From NCBI GenBank assembly GCA_902612005.1, contig CACMCA010000003.1, positions 1 through 33,755 on the forward strand: DNA of 33,755 nt, read 5' to 3'. Position numbers and translations under genes: made by a program. The stretch comes from an uncultured Prochlorococcus sp. Its GTDB lineage: Bacteria; Cyanobacteriota; Cyanobacteriia; PCC-6307; Cyanobiaceae. Shown one piece after another: positions 23,817 to 32,250 of the stretch (its first letter is position 1; each line of letters opens with the position of its first letter). The notes beneath the pieces are model-generated. The model saw only the letters and a list, made by a program, of their open reading frames with translations, did not search any database and was not told the DNA's origin.

Positions 23817-24524
23817 ATGAAAATTCTTCTTGGATTAATTCTTTGCTTGATTTGTCAAGGAATTTTTTTAGAAAGTTCTTTTGCTCTAATAGATTCTAAC
23901 GTAGGAGAGTTTTTGGAAAATCGTGTTAATCAATGGCCAGAATTATATTTGCCAAATTTTAAATTATCGGATACTTCTAAGGATTTAATTTATCCTAAAT
24001 GGTTCGAGGGGGATTGGCTTGTTACTTCTCAAGATATAGTTAATGATTCAGAAGAGCCAGTTATTTATAAAGTAAATTTCTTTAAGAATGATTCAGATTT
24101 AATTGTTGGTAATCGTGCAAAAAATTCTGAATCTATTGGAAAAGCAATATTTGGTGAAGCCTTAATCAAGGTTGTAAATGATCCTCAATCTATTAATAAT
24201 CAAATTACTTATTTAAAAAATGATTTTTATATCGATTCAAGAATTACAGGGAGAAATCAGATCCAAGATGATAATATTTTTTTCGCAGATGAGCTAGTTA
24301 TACAAACAGTTCATAAGCCAGGCGCTTCAAGGATTAATCAGGTAGAGACTATTAGTAAATTTCAAAAATGTTCCGAAGAAATATTGGAAGTTGATAATTC
24401 AATCAAACCATCAATTTGTGGAATGCAATATGTTGCTTCTTATGGTTCAAAAGTTGGTGATCCTTCTATTCATGCTATAAAAACAAATAAATATAAATTG
24501 AAGTTTGAATTTATTGAGAGTTAG
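23817..24524 (+). CDS. Conserved cyanobacterial exported protein (DUF6816-like)
   Basis: The 235-residue protein starts with a signal peptide (about 1-24, 'LGLILCLICQGIFLESSFAL'), which puts it in the periplasm or thylakoid lumen. The mature part is rich in beta-strand pattern, with 'PKWFEGDWLVTSQDIVN' and 'YVASYGSKVGDPSIHAIKTN' as the most family-like segments. I think it is a member of a family of cyanobacterial and plastid proteins with a fold like the lipocalin type, without a firm function. The family assignment is weak. Its ATG is one base from the divergent CRR7-like gene; its 3' end overlaps the convergent GST gene by 14 bases. Confidence 0.6.
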   Translation: MKILLGLILCLICQGIFLESSFALIDSNVGEFLENRVNQWPELYLPNFKLSDTSKDLIYPKWFEGDWLVTSQDIVNDSEEPVIYKVNFFKNDSDLIVGNRAKNSESIGKAIFGEALIKVVNDPQSINNQITYLKNDFYIDSRITGRNQIQDDNIFFADELVIQTVHKPGASRINQVETISKFQKCSEEILEVDNSIKPSICGMQYVASYGSKVGDPSIHAIKTNKYKLKFEFIES

Positions 24525-25236
24525 CACTAAAAAGATATTCTTCTAAGTTGTTCCTCCAAATGAAAAGATTTTCTAAGTAGGGGTTGTTTATGTATTCTTG
24601 GCTTCCTTCTCCTGAAAGAATTGGTCCTGCAGATTTTGGAAATTTAAGAAGGGATAATTGAGCAGCAATTGAAATATCTGCAATTGATAAACTATCTCCA
24701 ACTAAATATTTCTTATTGATCAAGGATTTTGATAAAGCTTCCAGTAATTTTTGGAGTTCTAAATTATCTTTAGAAGACAAAACTATATTAGAGATTTTAC
24801 TAAGATTTTTAAAAGGTAATTTATCAACAATACTTTTAACTGAAGAAGGTATTTCATCTGGAAGTAATGCAGTTCTAAGCTGTGGATTTTCTATTGAAGA
24901 TTTTATTAAAGCTTTTCTACAAGTTGTAGCCATTGTAGTATCTGCCCAGTCTTCAATTAGTTTGCATTGTGCAAATAATATTGGATCCTCGGGAAAGAGT
25001 GGATTGTTTTCATTTTTTTTATCTAAATATTCGCAAATAGTTGAAGAGTCATTAATAACCTGATCATTAGTATCGACTATTACAGGTACTTGTTTTTGAC
25101 CTGATAATTTAAAGATTTCAAATTGTCCTATTCCAGGTGTTACTTCTTCAACTCGATATTGTAGTTTTTTTGCATGAAGAGCCATTCTTGTTTTTAAACA
25201 AAAAGCACTATGCCTAAATTGATATAATGTAATCAT
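24511..25236 (-). CDS. Glutathione S-transferase-family protein
   Basis: The 241-residue protein has an N-terminal thioredoxin-like GST domain at about 1-80, with 'YQFRHSAFCLKTRMAL' in the active site helix and 'KQVPVIVDTNDQVINDSSTI' carrying the cis-proline and the 'SST' glutathione-binding loop. An all-helical C-terminal domain follows, with 'LVGDSLSIADISIAAQLSLL', the conserved N-capping box of GSTs. The GSH-activating residue is probably the serine or cysteine of the 'HSAFC' segment. The substrate is unknown. It stands alone, divergent from the Ycf33 gene and convergent with the 23817 gene. Confidence 0.9.
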   Translation of the reverse strand: MITLYQFRHSAFCLKTRMALHAKKLQYRVEEVTPGIGQFEIFKLSGQKQVPVIVDTNDQVINDSSTICEYLDKKNENNPLFPEDPILFAQCKLIEDWADTTMATTCRKALIKSSIENPQLRTALLPDEIPSSVKSIVDKLPFKNLSKISNIVLSSKDNLELQKLLEALSKSLINKKYLVGDSLSIADISIAAQLSLLKFPKSAGPILSGEGSQEYINNPYLENLFIWRNNLEEYLFSANSQ

Positions 25237-25290
25237 GCTGTTTAATGTTTGTTAAAACTTAGCTAAAAAAGTAATCTATTTGTGGAGCTG

Positions 25291-25500
25291 ATGGGCGAAT
25301 TTTTCTCTAATGTTGCGAGATATCCAAAGTATTTGATATCTATCATTGTTGGGGGACTTGTTGCTTTGCTTGAACCTTTATTCAAGAATAGATCAAATCC
25401 ACTCACAATAGTAGGCTTGATATCTTCTGTCTTAAGTGCTTTCATAACTGTTTATTTTGTCTTGCAAGCGATGACAAACCCAATAAATTTACAACCATAA
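25291..25500 (+). CDS. ycf33: Ycf33/DUF751 small membrane protein
   Basis: The 69-residue product has 'NVARYPKYLISIIVGGLVAL' and 'PLFKNRSNPLTIVGLISS', the conserved halves of the Ycf33 (DUF751) family of cyanobacteria and algal plastids, with two membrane helices at about 13-33 and 40-62. The function is unknown. I chose the ATG at 25291; a GGAG box at 25284-25287 lies just upstream of it, while a GTG at 25282 would precede that box. The stop overlaps the rbfA ATG as TAATG, so it is coupled with rbfA and hemD in one operon. Confidence 0.85.
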   Translation: MGEFFSNVARYPKYLISIIVGGLVALLEPLFKNRSNPLTIVGLISSVLSAFITVYFVLQAMTNPINLQP

Positions 25501-25892
25501 TGCCAAATAATTACCGTCTTGCAAAAGTTTCTTCTCTTTTGAAGAAAGAAATAACCCTTATTTTGCAAAATGATTTAGAAAATGATCTTATTAGAGATCA
25601 TTTCGTCAATATTTCTAAGATTGATTTATCAGGCGATTTGCAACACTGTAAAATTTACATAACTTCAACTGCTGAAGAGAAAGTAAGGAAAGAGATTGTG
25701 GAAAACTTGAATACCGCTAAAAGCTCTATAAGGCATAGTTTAGGAAAAAGAATTGACATGAGAAGAGTTCCAGAGATAATTTTTAAAGACGATGTTGTTC
25801 TTGATAAAGGATTATCAGTATTGAAACTTCTCGATGAATTAAAAAATCAAAATCAAAATAATAATTTTGAGGACAAGGATGCCAAAAGTTGA
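25500..25892 (+). CDS. rbfA: Ribosome-binding factor A
   Basis: The 130-residue protein has the KH-like RbfA domain: an N-terminal helix 'RLAKVSSLLKKEITLILQN', the strand 'HFVNISKIDLSGDLQHCKIY' and the 'LGKRIDMRRVPEIIFKDD' segment with the conserved R..P.I.F pattern. It binds the immature 30S subunit near the 16S 5' end and is needed for late 16S processing, especially in the cold. Length is normal. Its 3' end overlaps the hemD start by 14 bases. Confidence 0.95.
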   Translation: MPNNYRLAKVSSLLKKEITLILQNDLENDLIRDHFVNISKIDLSGDLQHCKIYITSTAEEKVRKEIVENLNTAKSSIRHSLGKRIDMRRVPEIIFKDDVVLDKGLSVLKLLDELKNQNQNNNFEDKDAKS

Positions 25893-26676
25893 TCTACCCC
25901 TTGATCAAAGAAATATAATTATTACTCGATCAAAAGAAGGGATATTGGATATAAAAAAGATATTCACAAGCAAGGGCGCTAATGTATTTGATTTGCCTGC
26001 AATAAGTATTGGTGATCCTGATGATTTGAATCCTCTTGACGAAGCATTAAATCAAATAAATGATTTTCATTGGATTATTTTTTCCAGTAGTAATGGGATC
26101 AAATTTGTGGATAAAAGACTTAGATACTTTAATAGTTCATTAAAAGAATGTTCTAAAACAACAAAAATCGCCGTAGTTGGAGAAAAAACCTCAAAAACTC
26201 TTGATGATTTTGGGATTAAGGCTGATTTTATACCTCCAGAATTTGTTGCTGAAAGTTTAATTGATAATTTCCCAGTATCTGGTTATGGACTTCGAGTTTT
26301 TGTCCCAAGAGTTCAAACAGGTGGTAGGGATTTAATTGCAGATCAATTTAGAAAGGCTGGTTCTCGTGTATTTGAGGTTGCTGCATATGAAACTAGATGT
26401 CCTGAATCAATTCCGCAAGAAACAATTGATATTATTTCTAATCGAACAGTCGATGCAATTATTTTCTCAAGCGGCAAAACCGTAGTAAATGCTGCTTTTT
26501 TACTAGAAAGAAAACTTGGTAAACAATGGTTAGAATATTTCGATCAAATTAAGTTATTAACTATTGGACCCCAAACAACAAAAATATGTAACAAGATTTT
26601 TGGAAGAGTTGATAGTCAGGCACAAAAATATACTTTTGAAGGACTACTAGATGTAGCAATTAATATTTTTAGTTAG
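25879..26676 (+). CDS. hemD: Uroporphyrinogen-III synthase
   Basis: The 265-residue protein closes hydroxymethylbilane to uroporphyrinogen III, the branch point to haem, chlorophyll and corrinoids. It has two HemD lobes: 'IIITRSKEGI' at the N-terminus, 'WIIFSSSNGIKFVDKRL' near 60, 'RVFVPRVQTGGRDLIADQFR' near 135, 'VDAIIFSSGKTVVNA' near 190 and 'LLTIGPQTTK' near 225. These match the HemD pattern, although the family is poorly conserved. I chose ATG at 25879, preceded by GAGG at 25869-25872 with a 6-base spacer; a TTG at 25867 is less likely. Confidence 0.92.
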   Translation: MPKVDLPLDQRNIIITRSKEGILDIKKIFTSKGANVFDLPAISIGDPDDLNPLDEALNQINDFHWIIFSSSNGIKFVDKRLRYFNSSLKECSKTTKIAVVGEKTSKTLDDFGIKADFIPPEFVAESLIDNFPVSGYGLRVFVPRVQTGGRDLIADQFRKAGSRVFEVAAYETRCPESIPQETIDIISNRTVDAIIFSSGKTVVNAAFLLERKLGKQWLEYFDQIKLLTIGPQTTKICNKIFGRVDSQAQKYTFEGLLDVAINIFS

Positions 26677-27139
26677 AAAATTTTTTTGTATAGTTCTTTT
26701 CAACTAAATCTTTGAACCTATCAATATTGGCCTGTAATTCGTTTGTAACCATTTTGCCTAAAATATTTTCTTCCATAAACCGAGCAATCATTTTTGGAAG
26801 TTCATAAGTTATGGCTAAATTTACCGTTGTGATTTGATCAGTTTTACTTTCGAAAACTACTGATCCCTCAGTTGGTAAACCTCCTATTGATTTCCATTTA
26901 AGTTTGCTTTTTTCAACCCTTTCTGTAATTTGAGCTTTCCATTTAAACCTAAAGCCATTTGCAGCTAAAGTCCATTCTGTTAAATCTGGTAACGTATTAG
27001 TTTCTTCGTCTACTGTTTTTACAGATTCAATCCAGCTCATCCAAAGTGACATTGAATTTAAATCGCTCCATGTATCCCATACATTTTCAAGAGGCGCATT
27101 AACTACAGTTATTACGTCATGTTTTAGCCAAGTACCCAT
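26669..27139 (-). CDS. SRPBCC/START-fold protein adjacent to crtQ
   Basis: The 156-residue protein has the typical start 'DVITVVNAPLENVWDTWSDL' of SRPBCC (polyketide cyclase/START-like) ligand-binding proteins, then 'MSLWMSWIESVKTVDEET' and a long C-terminal helix. It should bind a hydrophobic ligand in a deep cavity. It lies 3 bases downstream of crtQ on the same strand, so a link to carotenoids or their membrane handling is a fair guess, not shown by the sequence. The 3' end overlaps hemD by 8 bases. Confidence 0.82.
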   Translation of the reverse strand: MGTWLKHDVITVVNAPLENVWDTWSDLNSMSLWMSWIESVKTVDEETNTLPDLTEWTLAANGFRFKWKAQITERVEKSKLKWKSIGGLPTEGSVVFESKTDQITTVNLAITYELPKMIARFMEENILGKMVTNELQANIDRFKDLVEKNYTKKFSN

Positions 27140-27142
27140 GAA

Positions 27143-28597
27143 TTAACTTACTGCAAGATTTTTTGCTAATTCGACTTTCTTCTCTAAAATTGCGGCAGCA
27201 GCTAAATGACCACTCATTGTAGCTCCCTCCATAGAGTCTATATAATCTTGTTTTGTATAACTACCAGCCATGAAGAAATTAGATATAGATGTTTTTTGAT
27301 CGGGTCTAAAAGGTTCCATTCCGGGAGCTTCTCTGTAGAGTGATTGTGGAATTTGTACCACGTTACTCCAAAGCAATTTAAGGTTTTTTGAGGATGGGAA
27401 TAGACGGCGTACCTCTTTATCTATTTCTTTTGTAATTCTTTCTGTGGATCTTCCCATCCATCTATCGCCAGGAGTTAAAACACATTGGAGAAGCGATCCC
27501 ATATCTTTTTTTCTATAGTCTGCTGGACTTGCTAGTGCTAAATCAGCAAAACAACTGAAAGAGGCATCAGCAGAATAAAGAAGGTTATCTAGTCCAATTG
27601 GTTCGTTTCCAGTATTATCTTTTTGTAATTCAGTAACCCAACCGTCATATCTTAATTGGATTGTGGCAACAGCTACAGCTCTAAGTTTTTTTAAACCTTC
27701 AAATTCTTTCAATTGATACCATTCTTTTGGAATTATTTTTTTTATTCCAGGAACATCACAGGCAGCTAGAAATTTATCTGCAAACACTGCCTTAATTCCT
27801 TCAGGAGAAGTTATTTTTAATTGATTTACTGAATAAGAGGAAGATTCTTTTTCATAAATGATTTCTTCTACCTTATGGTTAAGATGTATTTTTGCTCCTT
27901 TGTTTGTGATGTAGTCGACTATAGGTTGAGTTAACCACTTATGAGGAGAACCTTTTAAAAGATTAAGTTTCGAGGCTTCTGTTTTTGAAGCAAACATCAT
28001 AAATATAGTTAGCATACATCTCGCTGAAATATCTTTGCAATTAATAAAACCTAAAGCATATGCGATAGGATCCCACATTCTTTCTAAGCTTTTTTCACTT
28101 CCACCATGGTTTAAAAACCATTCTTTAAAACTAATTTTATCTAGATCTCTAATTATTTTCATTGCGCCTTCATAGTCTATCAATCCTCTAACTATTGGGC
28201 TTGTACCTAAAGCTAAGGCATTTCTGAACTTATCTACCCAAGTAAGTTGTTCGGTGGTAAAAAAAGCTTTTAGTCCATTAAATGGAGCACCCAAGGGGAA
28301 TCTGAAATCTAATGATTTCAAATTCCCACCATTATTAATGAATAGATGAGTATGATCTTTCGGGAGTAAATTATCTAAAGCTCCCACTTTTTTCATTAAT
28401 TTAAAAAGATTTGCATAATTGTAAAAAAATACATGTAAACCCATTTCTATGTGGTTGCCATCCTTATCTTCCCAGCTTCCAACTTTACCTCCCCAAAATG
28501 ACCTGCTCTCGTAAATGTCTACTTCATGGCCTTCATCAACTAAATTGACTGCTGCTGTAAGACCAGCTAATCCTGAACCAACTATTGCAATTTTCAC
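27143..28597 (-). CDS. crtQ: Zeta-carotene desaturase
   Basis: The 484-residue flavoprotein has the dinucleotide-binding '[16 protein letters not shown]' with '[16 protein letters not shown]' at the N-terminus and '[20 protein letters not shown]' near the C-terminus, the signature of plant-type carotene desaturases. '[19 protein letters not shown]' and '[20 protein letters not shown]' distinguish CrtQ (ZDS) from phytoene desaturase CrtP. It converts zeta-carotene to lycopene in the thylakoid or cytoplasmic membrane, with electrons passed to plastoquinone. The start is GTG at 28597. It is divergent from the A-type Fe-S carrier gene and followed by the SRPBCC gene. Confidence 0.93.
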   Translation of the reverse strand: MKIAIVGSGLAGLTAAVNLVDEGHEVDIYESRSFWGGKVGSWEDKDGNHIEMGLHVFFYNYANLFKLMKKVGALDNLLPKDHTHLFINNGGNLKSLDFRFPLGAPFNGLKAFFTTEQLTWVDKFRNALALGTSPIVRGLIDYEGAMKIIRDLDKISFKEWFLNHGGSEKSLERMWDPIAYALGFINCKDISARCMLTIFMMFASKTEASKLNLLKGSPHKWLTQPIVDYITNKGAKIHLNHKVEEIIYEKESSSYSVNQLKITSPEGIKAVFADKFLAACDVPGIKKIIPKEWYQLKEFEGLKKLRAVAVATIQLRYDGWVTELQKDNTGNEPIGLDNLLYSADASFSCFADLALASPADYRKKDMGSLLQCVLTPGDRWMGRSTERITKEIDKEVRRLFPSSKNLKLLWSNVVQIPQSLYREAPGMEPFRPDQKTSISNFFMAGSYTKQDYIDSMEGATMSGHLAAAAILEKKVELAKNLAVS

Positions 28598-28696
28598 TTT
28601 TTCTTAAAATTATAACAAATCAAGTTTGGATAATGTTTGTTCTATGCATCCTATCGATTAAGTTTTTATATTATAAATAGTAGAAATCCTTTGTTT

Positions 28697-29089
28697 ATGG
28701 AAAATGCAGAAGTTAAACAGGAAATTAAAAATTCTGATGATGGTAAAGGTATCTTAATTACGAATGATGCTATAGAACAAATTTCAAATTTATTGAATGG
28801 CCAAAGTGATAAAAAAGCATTAAGGGTAGGAGTAAGATCAGGCGGTTGTAGTGGTATGAGTTATACGATGGATTTTATAGGAACTAATGAAATAAATCCC
28901 GATGATAAAGTTTATGATTATTCATTAAAAGCTGATCAAAGCTTTCAAGTAGTTTGTGATCCTAAAAGTCTTTTATATATTTATGGAATGCAATTAGATT
29001 TTAGTAAGGAATTAATTGGAGGCGGCTTTAATTTTGTAAATCCTAATGCTTCTCAAACTTGCGGTTGTGGAAGCTCTTTTGCTGTTTAA
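28697..29089 (+). CDS. A-type iron-sulfur carrier protein (IscA/SufA/HesB family)
   Basis: The 130-residue protein has the three conserved cysteines of A-type carriers, C51 in 'SGGCSGMSY' and C122 and C124 in 'TCGCGSSF'. These bind an Fe-S cluster or iron at a dimer interface and pass it to target proteins. The length and the C-terminal CGCG fit the SufA/IscA class. The start is ATG at 28697; a longer frame from 28637 would add a stretch with no family resemblance. The TPR gene follows after 6 bases, so the two are probably transcribed together with the next two genes. Confidence 0.92.
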   Translation: MENAEVKQEIKNSDDGKGILITNDAIEQISNLLNGQSDKKALRVGVRSGGCSGMSYTMDFIGTNEINPDDKVYDYSLKADQSFQVVCDPKSLLYIYGMQLDFSKELIGGGFNFVNPNASQTCGCGSSFAV

Positions 29090-29095
29090 TAAATA

Positions 29096-29524
29096 ATGAA
29101 TAACGAAATTAATCCTATCGAAGAGGATTTTAATGCAGCTCTATCAAAATATAAATCTGGGCAAGATTTAATCCCAATTGTTCAAGATTTTCAAAAAATC
29201 ATACAGCAAATACCAAATCATTTTGCTGCCTGGACTTGCTTATCATGGCTTCAATTACTTTTGAAAAATAATGAAGAAGCTTTGGCAGCTGCCAGACAAG
29301 CTGTTCGATTAAATCAGCAAGACCCACAAGCAAGAATGAATTTGTCTTTAGCTCTTTTGGCTACCAATAATAAAGGTGTTAGGGATCATATTGAGTTAAT
29401 AAAAAAAATGTCTATCATGATGCCAGATGTGAAAAGTGAGTTGAAAGAATCTGTTGAAGACGGCTTAAGTAGATATCCAGATTGGCCTGAGTTAACCAAA
29501 GTAAAAAAATGGTTGGAATTTTAA
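29096..29524 (+). CDS. TPR-repeat protein
   Basis: The 142-residue soluble protein has at least two tetratricopeptide repeats, seen as 'PNHFAAWTCLSWLQLLLKNN', 'EEALAAARQAVRLNQQDPQA' and 'RMNLSLALLATNN' at about 40-105, followed by a helical end. TPR proteins serve as scaffolds. The partner is not shown by the sequence; its position between an Fe-S carrier and an LpxB-like gene gives only a loose hint. It starts 6 bases after the carrier gene and ends 1 base before the LpxB-like start. Confidence 0.82.
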   Translation: MNNEINPIEEDFNAALSKYKSGQDLIPIVQDFQKIIQQIPNHFAAWTCLSWLQLLLKNNEEALAAARQAVRLNQQDPQARMNLSLALLATNNKGVRDHIELIKKMSIMMPDVKSELKESVEDGLSRYPDWPELTKVKKWLEF

Positions 29525-29525
29525 A

Positions 29526-30728
29526 TTGTTTAAAATTTTAATATTAAGTAATGGGCATGGAGAAGATCTATCTGGTAGTCTAATAGCTAAGCAATGCGTA
29601 AAAAGTGGTTATTCTGTTCATGCTTTGCCAATTGTTGGTACAGGAAACCATTACGAAAAAGAAAAAATTAAAATTATAGTTAAAACCAAAGAATTTAGTA
29701 CTGGAGGAATTGGCTATAATTCTTTTAAGGGAAGACTAACTGAGATATTTGGAGGAGAAGTATTTTATCTTTTAAAAAGATTATATTTAACTTTTAAAAT
29801 AAGAAAAAAATATGATTATTTTTTTGTAGTTGGAGATATTGTACCAGTTTTTTTTGCATGGGTTTGTAAGAAAGATTTTTTTACATATCTAGTTGCTTAT
29901 TCCAGTCATTATGAAGGGAAGTTGAAATTACCATGGCCTTCTAAATTTTTTCTGCGCTCACAAAAAGCAAAAAAAATATATACGAGAGATTCTCTTACAG
30001 CTAATGATTTAACTTTGCAATTAAAAAAGAAAGTGTCTTTTTTAGGCAATCCATTTATGGATAAGTTTTTTTCTAGAAATAAAGTATTAAAGAAATCTGA
30101 ATTTAATATTGGATTATTTCCAGGAAGTAGATTTCCTGAGATTTTAGATAATTTTGTTTTGATTTTAGAAGTATTAGAGGCATTATCAGATTTAAGAAAT
30201 TTTCAAAAAATTCAGTTTAATTTTGCAATAGTTAATGCTTTATCTCCTTCAAAAATAGAGGAGATATTTCAAAAAAGAGGATGGTTAAACCTAGAAAAAA
30301 CAAAAGAAAAGAATTTACTGAAATTCCAATATAAATTTTTAGAAGTTAATGTATATTGGAATAATTTTGACAAAATATTATTGAAAAGTAGATGCTGTAT
30401 CAGTATGGCAGGAACAGCAGCAGAGCAAGCGATTGGATTAGGAAAACCCGTTATCCAGATTGAAGGTAAAGGTCCACAATTTACAAAAACGTTTGCAGAA
30501 GCGCAAAGACGTTTGCTTGGGAAATATGTTTTTTGTGCCAGTAATTATAAAGATAAGAAAGATCAAATAAATAAGACAATAAAATTAATCATAAAAGTAA
30601 TTTATCTAATACAGCTAAATAAGAAGTTTATGATCTCATGTAATGAAAATGCTAAAAAAAGATTAGGTGAAAACAAAGCTTGTCTTAAGATGGTTGATGA
30701 TATGAATATTGTTATAAAAAATGACTAA
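29526..30728 (+). CDS. LpxB-like glycosyltransferase-fold protein (TIGR03492 type)
   Basis: The 400-residue protein has 'LILSNGHGEDLSGSLIAKQC' at the N-terminus, 'IGLFPGSRFPEILDNFVLIL' in the middle and 'SMAGTAAEQAIGLGKPVIQI' toward the C-terminus, the same pattern as lipid A disaccharide synthase (GT-B fold, NDP-sugar binding in the C-terminal half). It matches the cyanobacterial LpxB-related family TIGR03492 rather than LpxB itself; the donor and acceptor are unknown. The start is TTG at 29526. The last 8 bases overlap the small membrane protein gene. Confidence 0.82.
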   Translation: MFKILILSNGHGEDLSGSLIAKQCVKSGYSVHALPIVGTGNHYEKEKIKIIVKTKEFSTGGIGYNSFKGRLTEIFGGEVFYLLKRLYLTFKIRKKYDYFFVVGDIVPVFFAWVCKKDFFTYLVAYSSHYEGKLKLPWPSKFFLRSQKAKKIYTRDSLTANDLTLQLKKKVSFLGNPFMDKFFSRNKVLKKSEFNIGLFPGSRFPEILDNFVLILEVLEALSDLRNFQKIQFNFAIVNALSPSKIEEIFQKRGWLNLEKTKEKNLLKFQYKFLEVNVYWNNFDKILLKSRCCISMAGTAAEQAIGLGKPVIQIEGKGPQFTKTFAEAQRRLLGKYVFCASNYKDKKDQINKTIKLIIKVIYLIQLNKKFMISCNENAKKRLGENKACLKMVDDMNIVIKND

Positions 30729-30990
30729 GGAAAATAATCAAAATAAGTTAAAACAAATTATCGATAATTTTTTATTAATAAACTTATTTACAGTAATTTT
30801 TTTTGCAATATTTTTTATTTTTGCAATCATCATGCAGCTAAATGGGATATTTATTTTTATTAATTTTATTCAGATACTTTGGAATCCTCTTGTAGTCCCA
30901 TTAATAACAATTCTTATAATTGGTGCTTTAGTGAACGGTATTAGTTCTTGGTGGCGGCGGAAATTGCTTTCTCAAGAAAAGGATATTTAA
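30721..30990 (+). CDS. Small two-helix membrane protein of unknown function
   Basis: I do not recognise this 89-residue protein. It has a polar N-terminus, a hydrophobic helix at about 20-43, a second at about 52-74, and a basic cluster with tryptophans at 76-80 ('SWWRRK'), which fits an inner membrane protein with its C-terminus in the cytoplasm. It starts 8 bases inside the LpxB-like gene, so it is translationally linked to it, and its last 50 bases overlap the epimerase gene on the other strand. Confidence 0.65.
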   Translation: MTKENNQNKLKQIIDNFLLINLFTVIFFAIFFIFAIIMQLNGIFIFINFIQILWNPLVVPLITILIIGALVNGISSWWRRKLLSQEKDI

Positions 30991-31867
30991 AATTATAGTT
31001 TTTGAGTTTACTGCTTATTACTTTTTGGCCCTCTAATACAACTTTTGCTCCATCTCCTAACAATATTTTTAAAACCGCTCCAGGTACTGGAATTAAACTA
31101 GGTCTATTAAGACATTTTCCTAAAGCTTCAGAAAAGTCTTTCATTAATACTGGATTTGGTGCAACAGCATTAAAAACTCCTGAATACTTTTTATCAATTA
31201 ATGCTTGAGAAATTAATGCACATAAATCACTTCTATGAATCCAACTCATCCATTGCTTACCATCTCCAATTGGTCCACCTAAACCAACTTTGAATACAGG
31301 GAGCATTTTTCCTAAAGCTCCTCCATCTGCCTCTAGAACAAGTCCAATTCTAAAAATAACTAACCTTGAGAAAAATGGTTTTTCAGCAGCTACTGCTTCC
31401 CATTTTTTGCAAAGATTAGCTAAGAAGTCTTTTCCTCCAATACTATTTTCAGTGAATTCATCAAGCAAACTTGTACCGTAGTAACCTATTGCTGATCCAT
31501 TTATAATGACTTTTGGGTTAATTTTGAAATTTTTTAGGGTCTGCATCATAAATTTTGTACTATTAATACGACTATTTTCAATCGCCTGTTTTTGTAGAGA
31601 AGTCCATTTTTTTTCTGCTATTGGTTCTCCTATTAAGTTAATAATTCCATCTGCCTCTCTTAAGATATTTATAAGATTTTCGTTATTCCAGTTTTTTTCT
31701 TTTGATAAATCTATTTGCAAAAACTTAAATTTATTGAAATCTATATCAAGTTTTAATTTACTTATAGTTTTTCTACTTACAATATATATTTCATGATTTT
31801 CATTGATTAGTGTTGGTACTAATTCTTTACCAACAAATCCAGTGCAGCCAAGAAGTAAAAGACGCAT
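30941..31867 (-). CDS. TIGR01777-family NAD-dependent epimerase-like protein (YfcH/SulA type)
   Basis: The 308-residue protein has an N-terminal Rossmann motif 'LGCTGFVGKELVPTL', 'INLIGEPIAEKKWTSLQKQ' near 88, the 'YYGTS' catalytic-like motif near 130, 'WMSWIHRSDLCALI' near 205 and a DUF1731-type C-terminus ('NRPSLIPVPGAVLKILLGD'). This is the layout of the TIGR01777 family. It is often mis-annotated as cell division inhibitor SulA in cyanobacteria. The substrate is unknown. The 3' end overlaps the small membrane protein gene for 50 bases; the 136-base upstream spacer contains the promoter of ndhO. Confidence 0.88.
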   Translation of the reverse strand: MRLLLLGCTGFVGKELVPTLINENHEIYIVSRKTISKLKLDIDFNKFKFLQIDLSKEKNWNNENLINILREADGIINLIGEPIAEKKWTSLQKQAIENSRINSTKFMMQTLKNFKINPKVIINGSAIGYYGTSLLDEFTENSIGGKDFLANLCKKWEAVAAEKPFFSRLVIFRIGLVLEADGGALGKMLPVFKVGLGGPIGDGKQWMSWIHRSDLCALISQALIDKKYSGVFNAVAPNPVLMKDFSEALGKCLNRPSLIPVPGAVLKILLGDGAKVVLEGQKVISSKLKNYNFKYPFLEKAISAATKN

Positions 31868-31968
31868 ATTTTTTTAATAGTTATTATTTAAGGCTATTAA
31901 ATTTTTTACACGTTTGTAATTATTATTCAGTTATCAATTTTTTTAAATATTTATCAAATAAGTTTTTG

Positions 31969-31974
31969 TATAAT
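31969..31974 (+). promoter_or_regulatory. ndhO: Candidate -10 box of ndhO
   Basis: A TATAAT lies 29 bases upstream of the ndhO ATG in the 136-base spacer after the divergent epimerase gene. A -35 box is not obvious, which is common in cyanobacteria. The rest of the spacer is AT-rich without other visible structure. Confidence 0.4.
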
Positions 31975-32003
31975 AAATTTCATATAACTTTGTTGACTTT
32001 ATT

Positions 32004-32240
32004 ATGACAGATTCTATTCCAAAGAAACCTCTCAAGAAAGGAAGCTTAGTGTTTGTCGATAGAAAAAGTTTTATAAAGAGTATCGAGTCACTAGCTAGTG
32101 ATAATGATCTACCTAATTATGTCTTTGAAGGCCCAGGAGAGATTCTTTTAGTCAAAGACGAATATGCTCAGGTTCGATGGCGCAGGCCTGTTCCAGATGT
32201 TTGGTTGAAATTGGATCAGCTTCAAGAATATATTCAATAA
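32004..32240 (+). CDS. ndhO: NAD(P)H-quinone oxidoreductase subunit O
   Basis: The 78-residue protein matches NdhO of the cyanobacterial/chloroplast NDH-1 complex: 'LKKGSLVFVDRKSFIKSIES' and 'YVFEGPGEILLVKDEYAQVR' followed by 'WRRPVPDVWLKLDQLQ'. NdhO is a peripheral subunit close to the ferredoxin-binding site that influences cyclic electron flow and carbon-concentrating activity. It is of normal length and has no membrane helix. It is convergent with the DnaJ gene, with a 10-base gap. Confidence 0.95.
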   Translation: MTDSIPKKPLKKGSLVFVDRKSFIKSIESLASDNDLPNYVFEGPGEILLVKDEYAQVRWRRPVPDVWLKLDQLQEYIQ

Positions 32241-32250
32241 ATTTTTATAT

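Noticed and set aside
28637..28696. N-terminal extension of the A-type Fe-S carrier
   Set aside because: It begins with a TTG without a ribosome-binding site and has no resemblance to the family; the ATG at 28697 fits the usual length.
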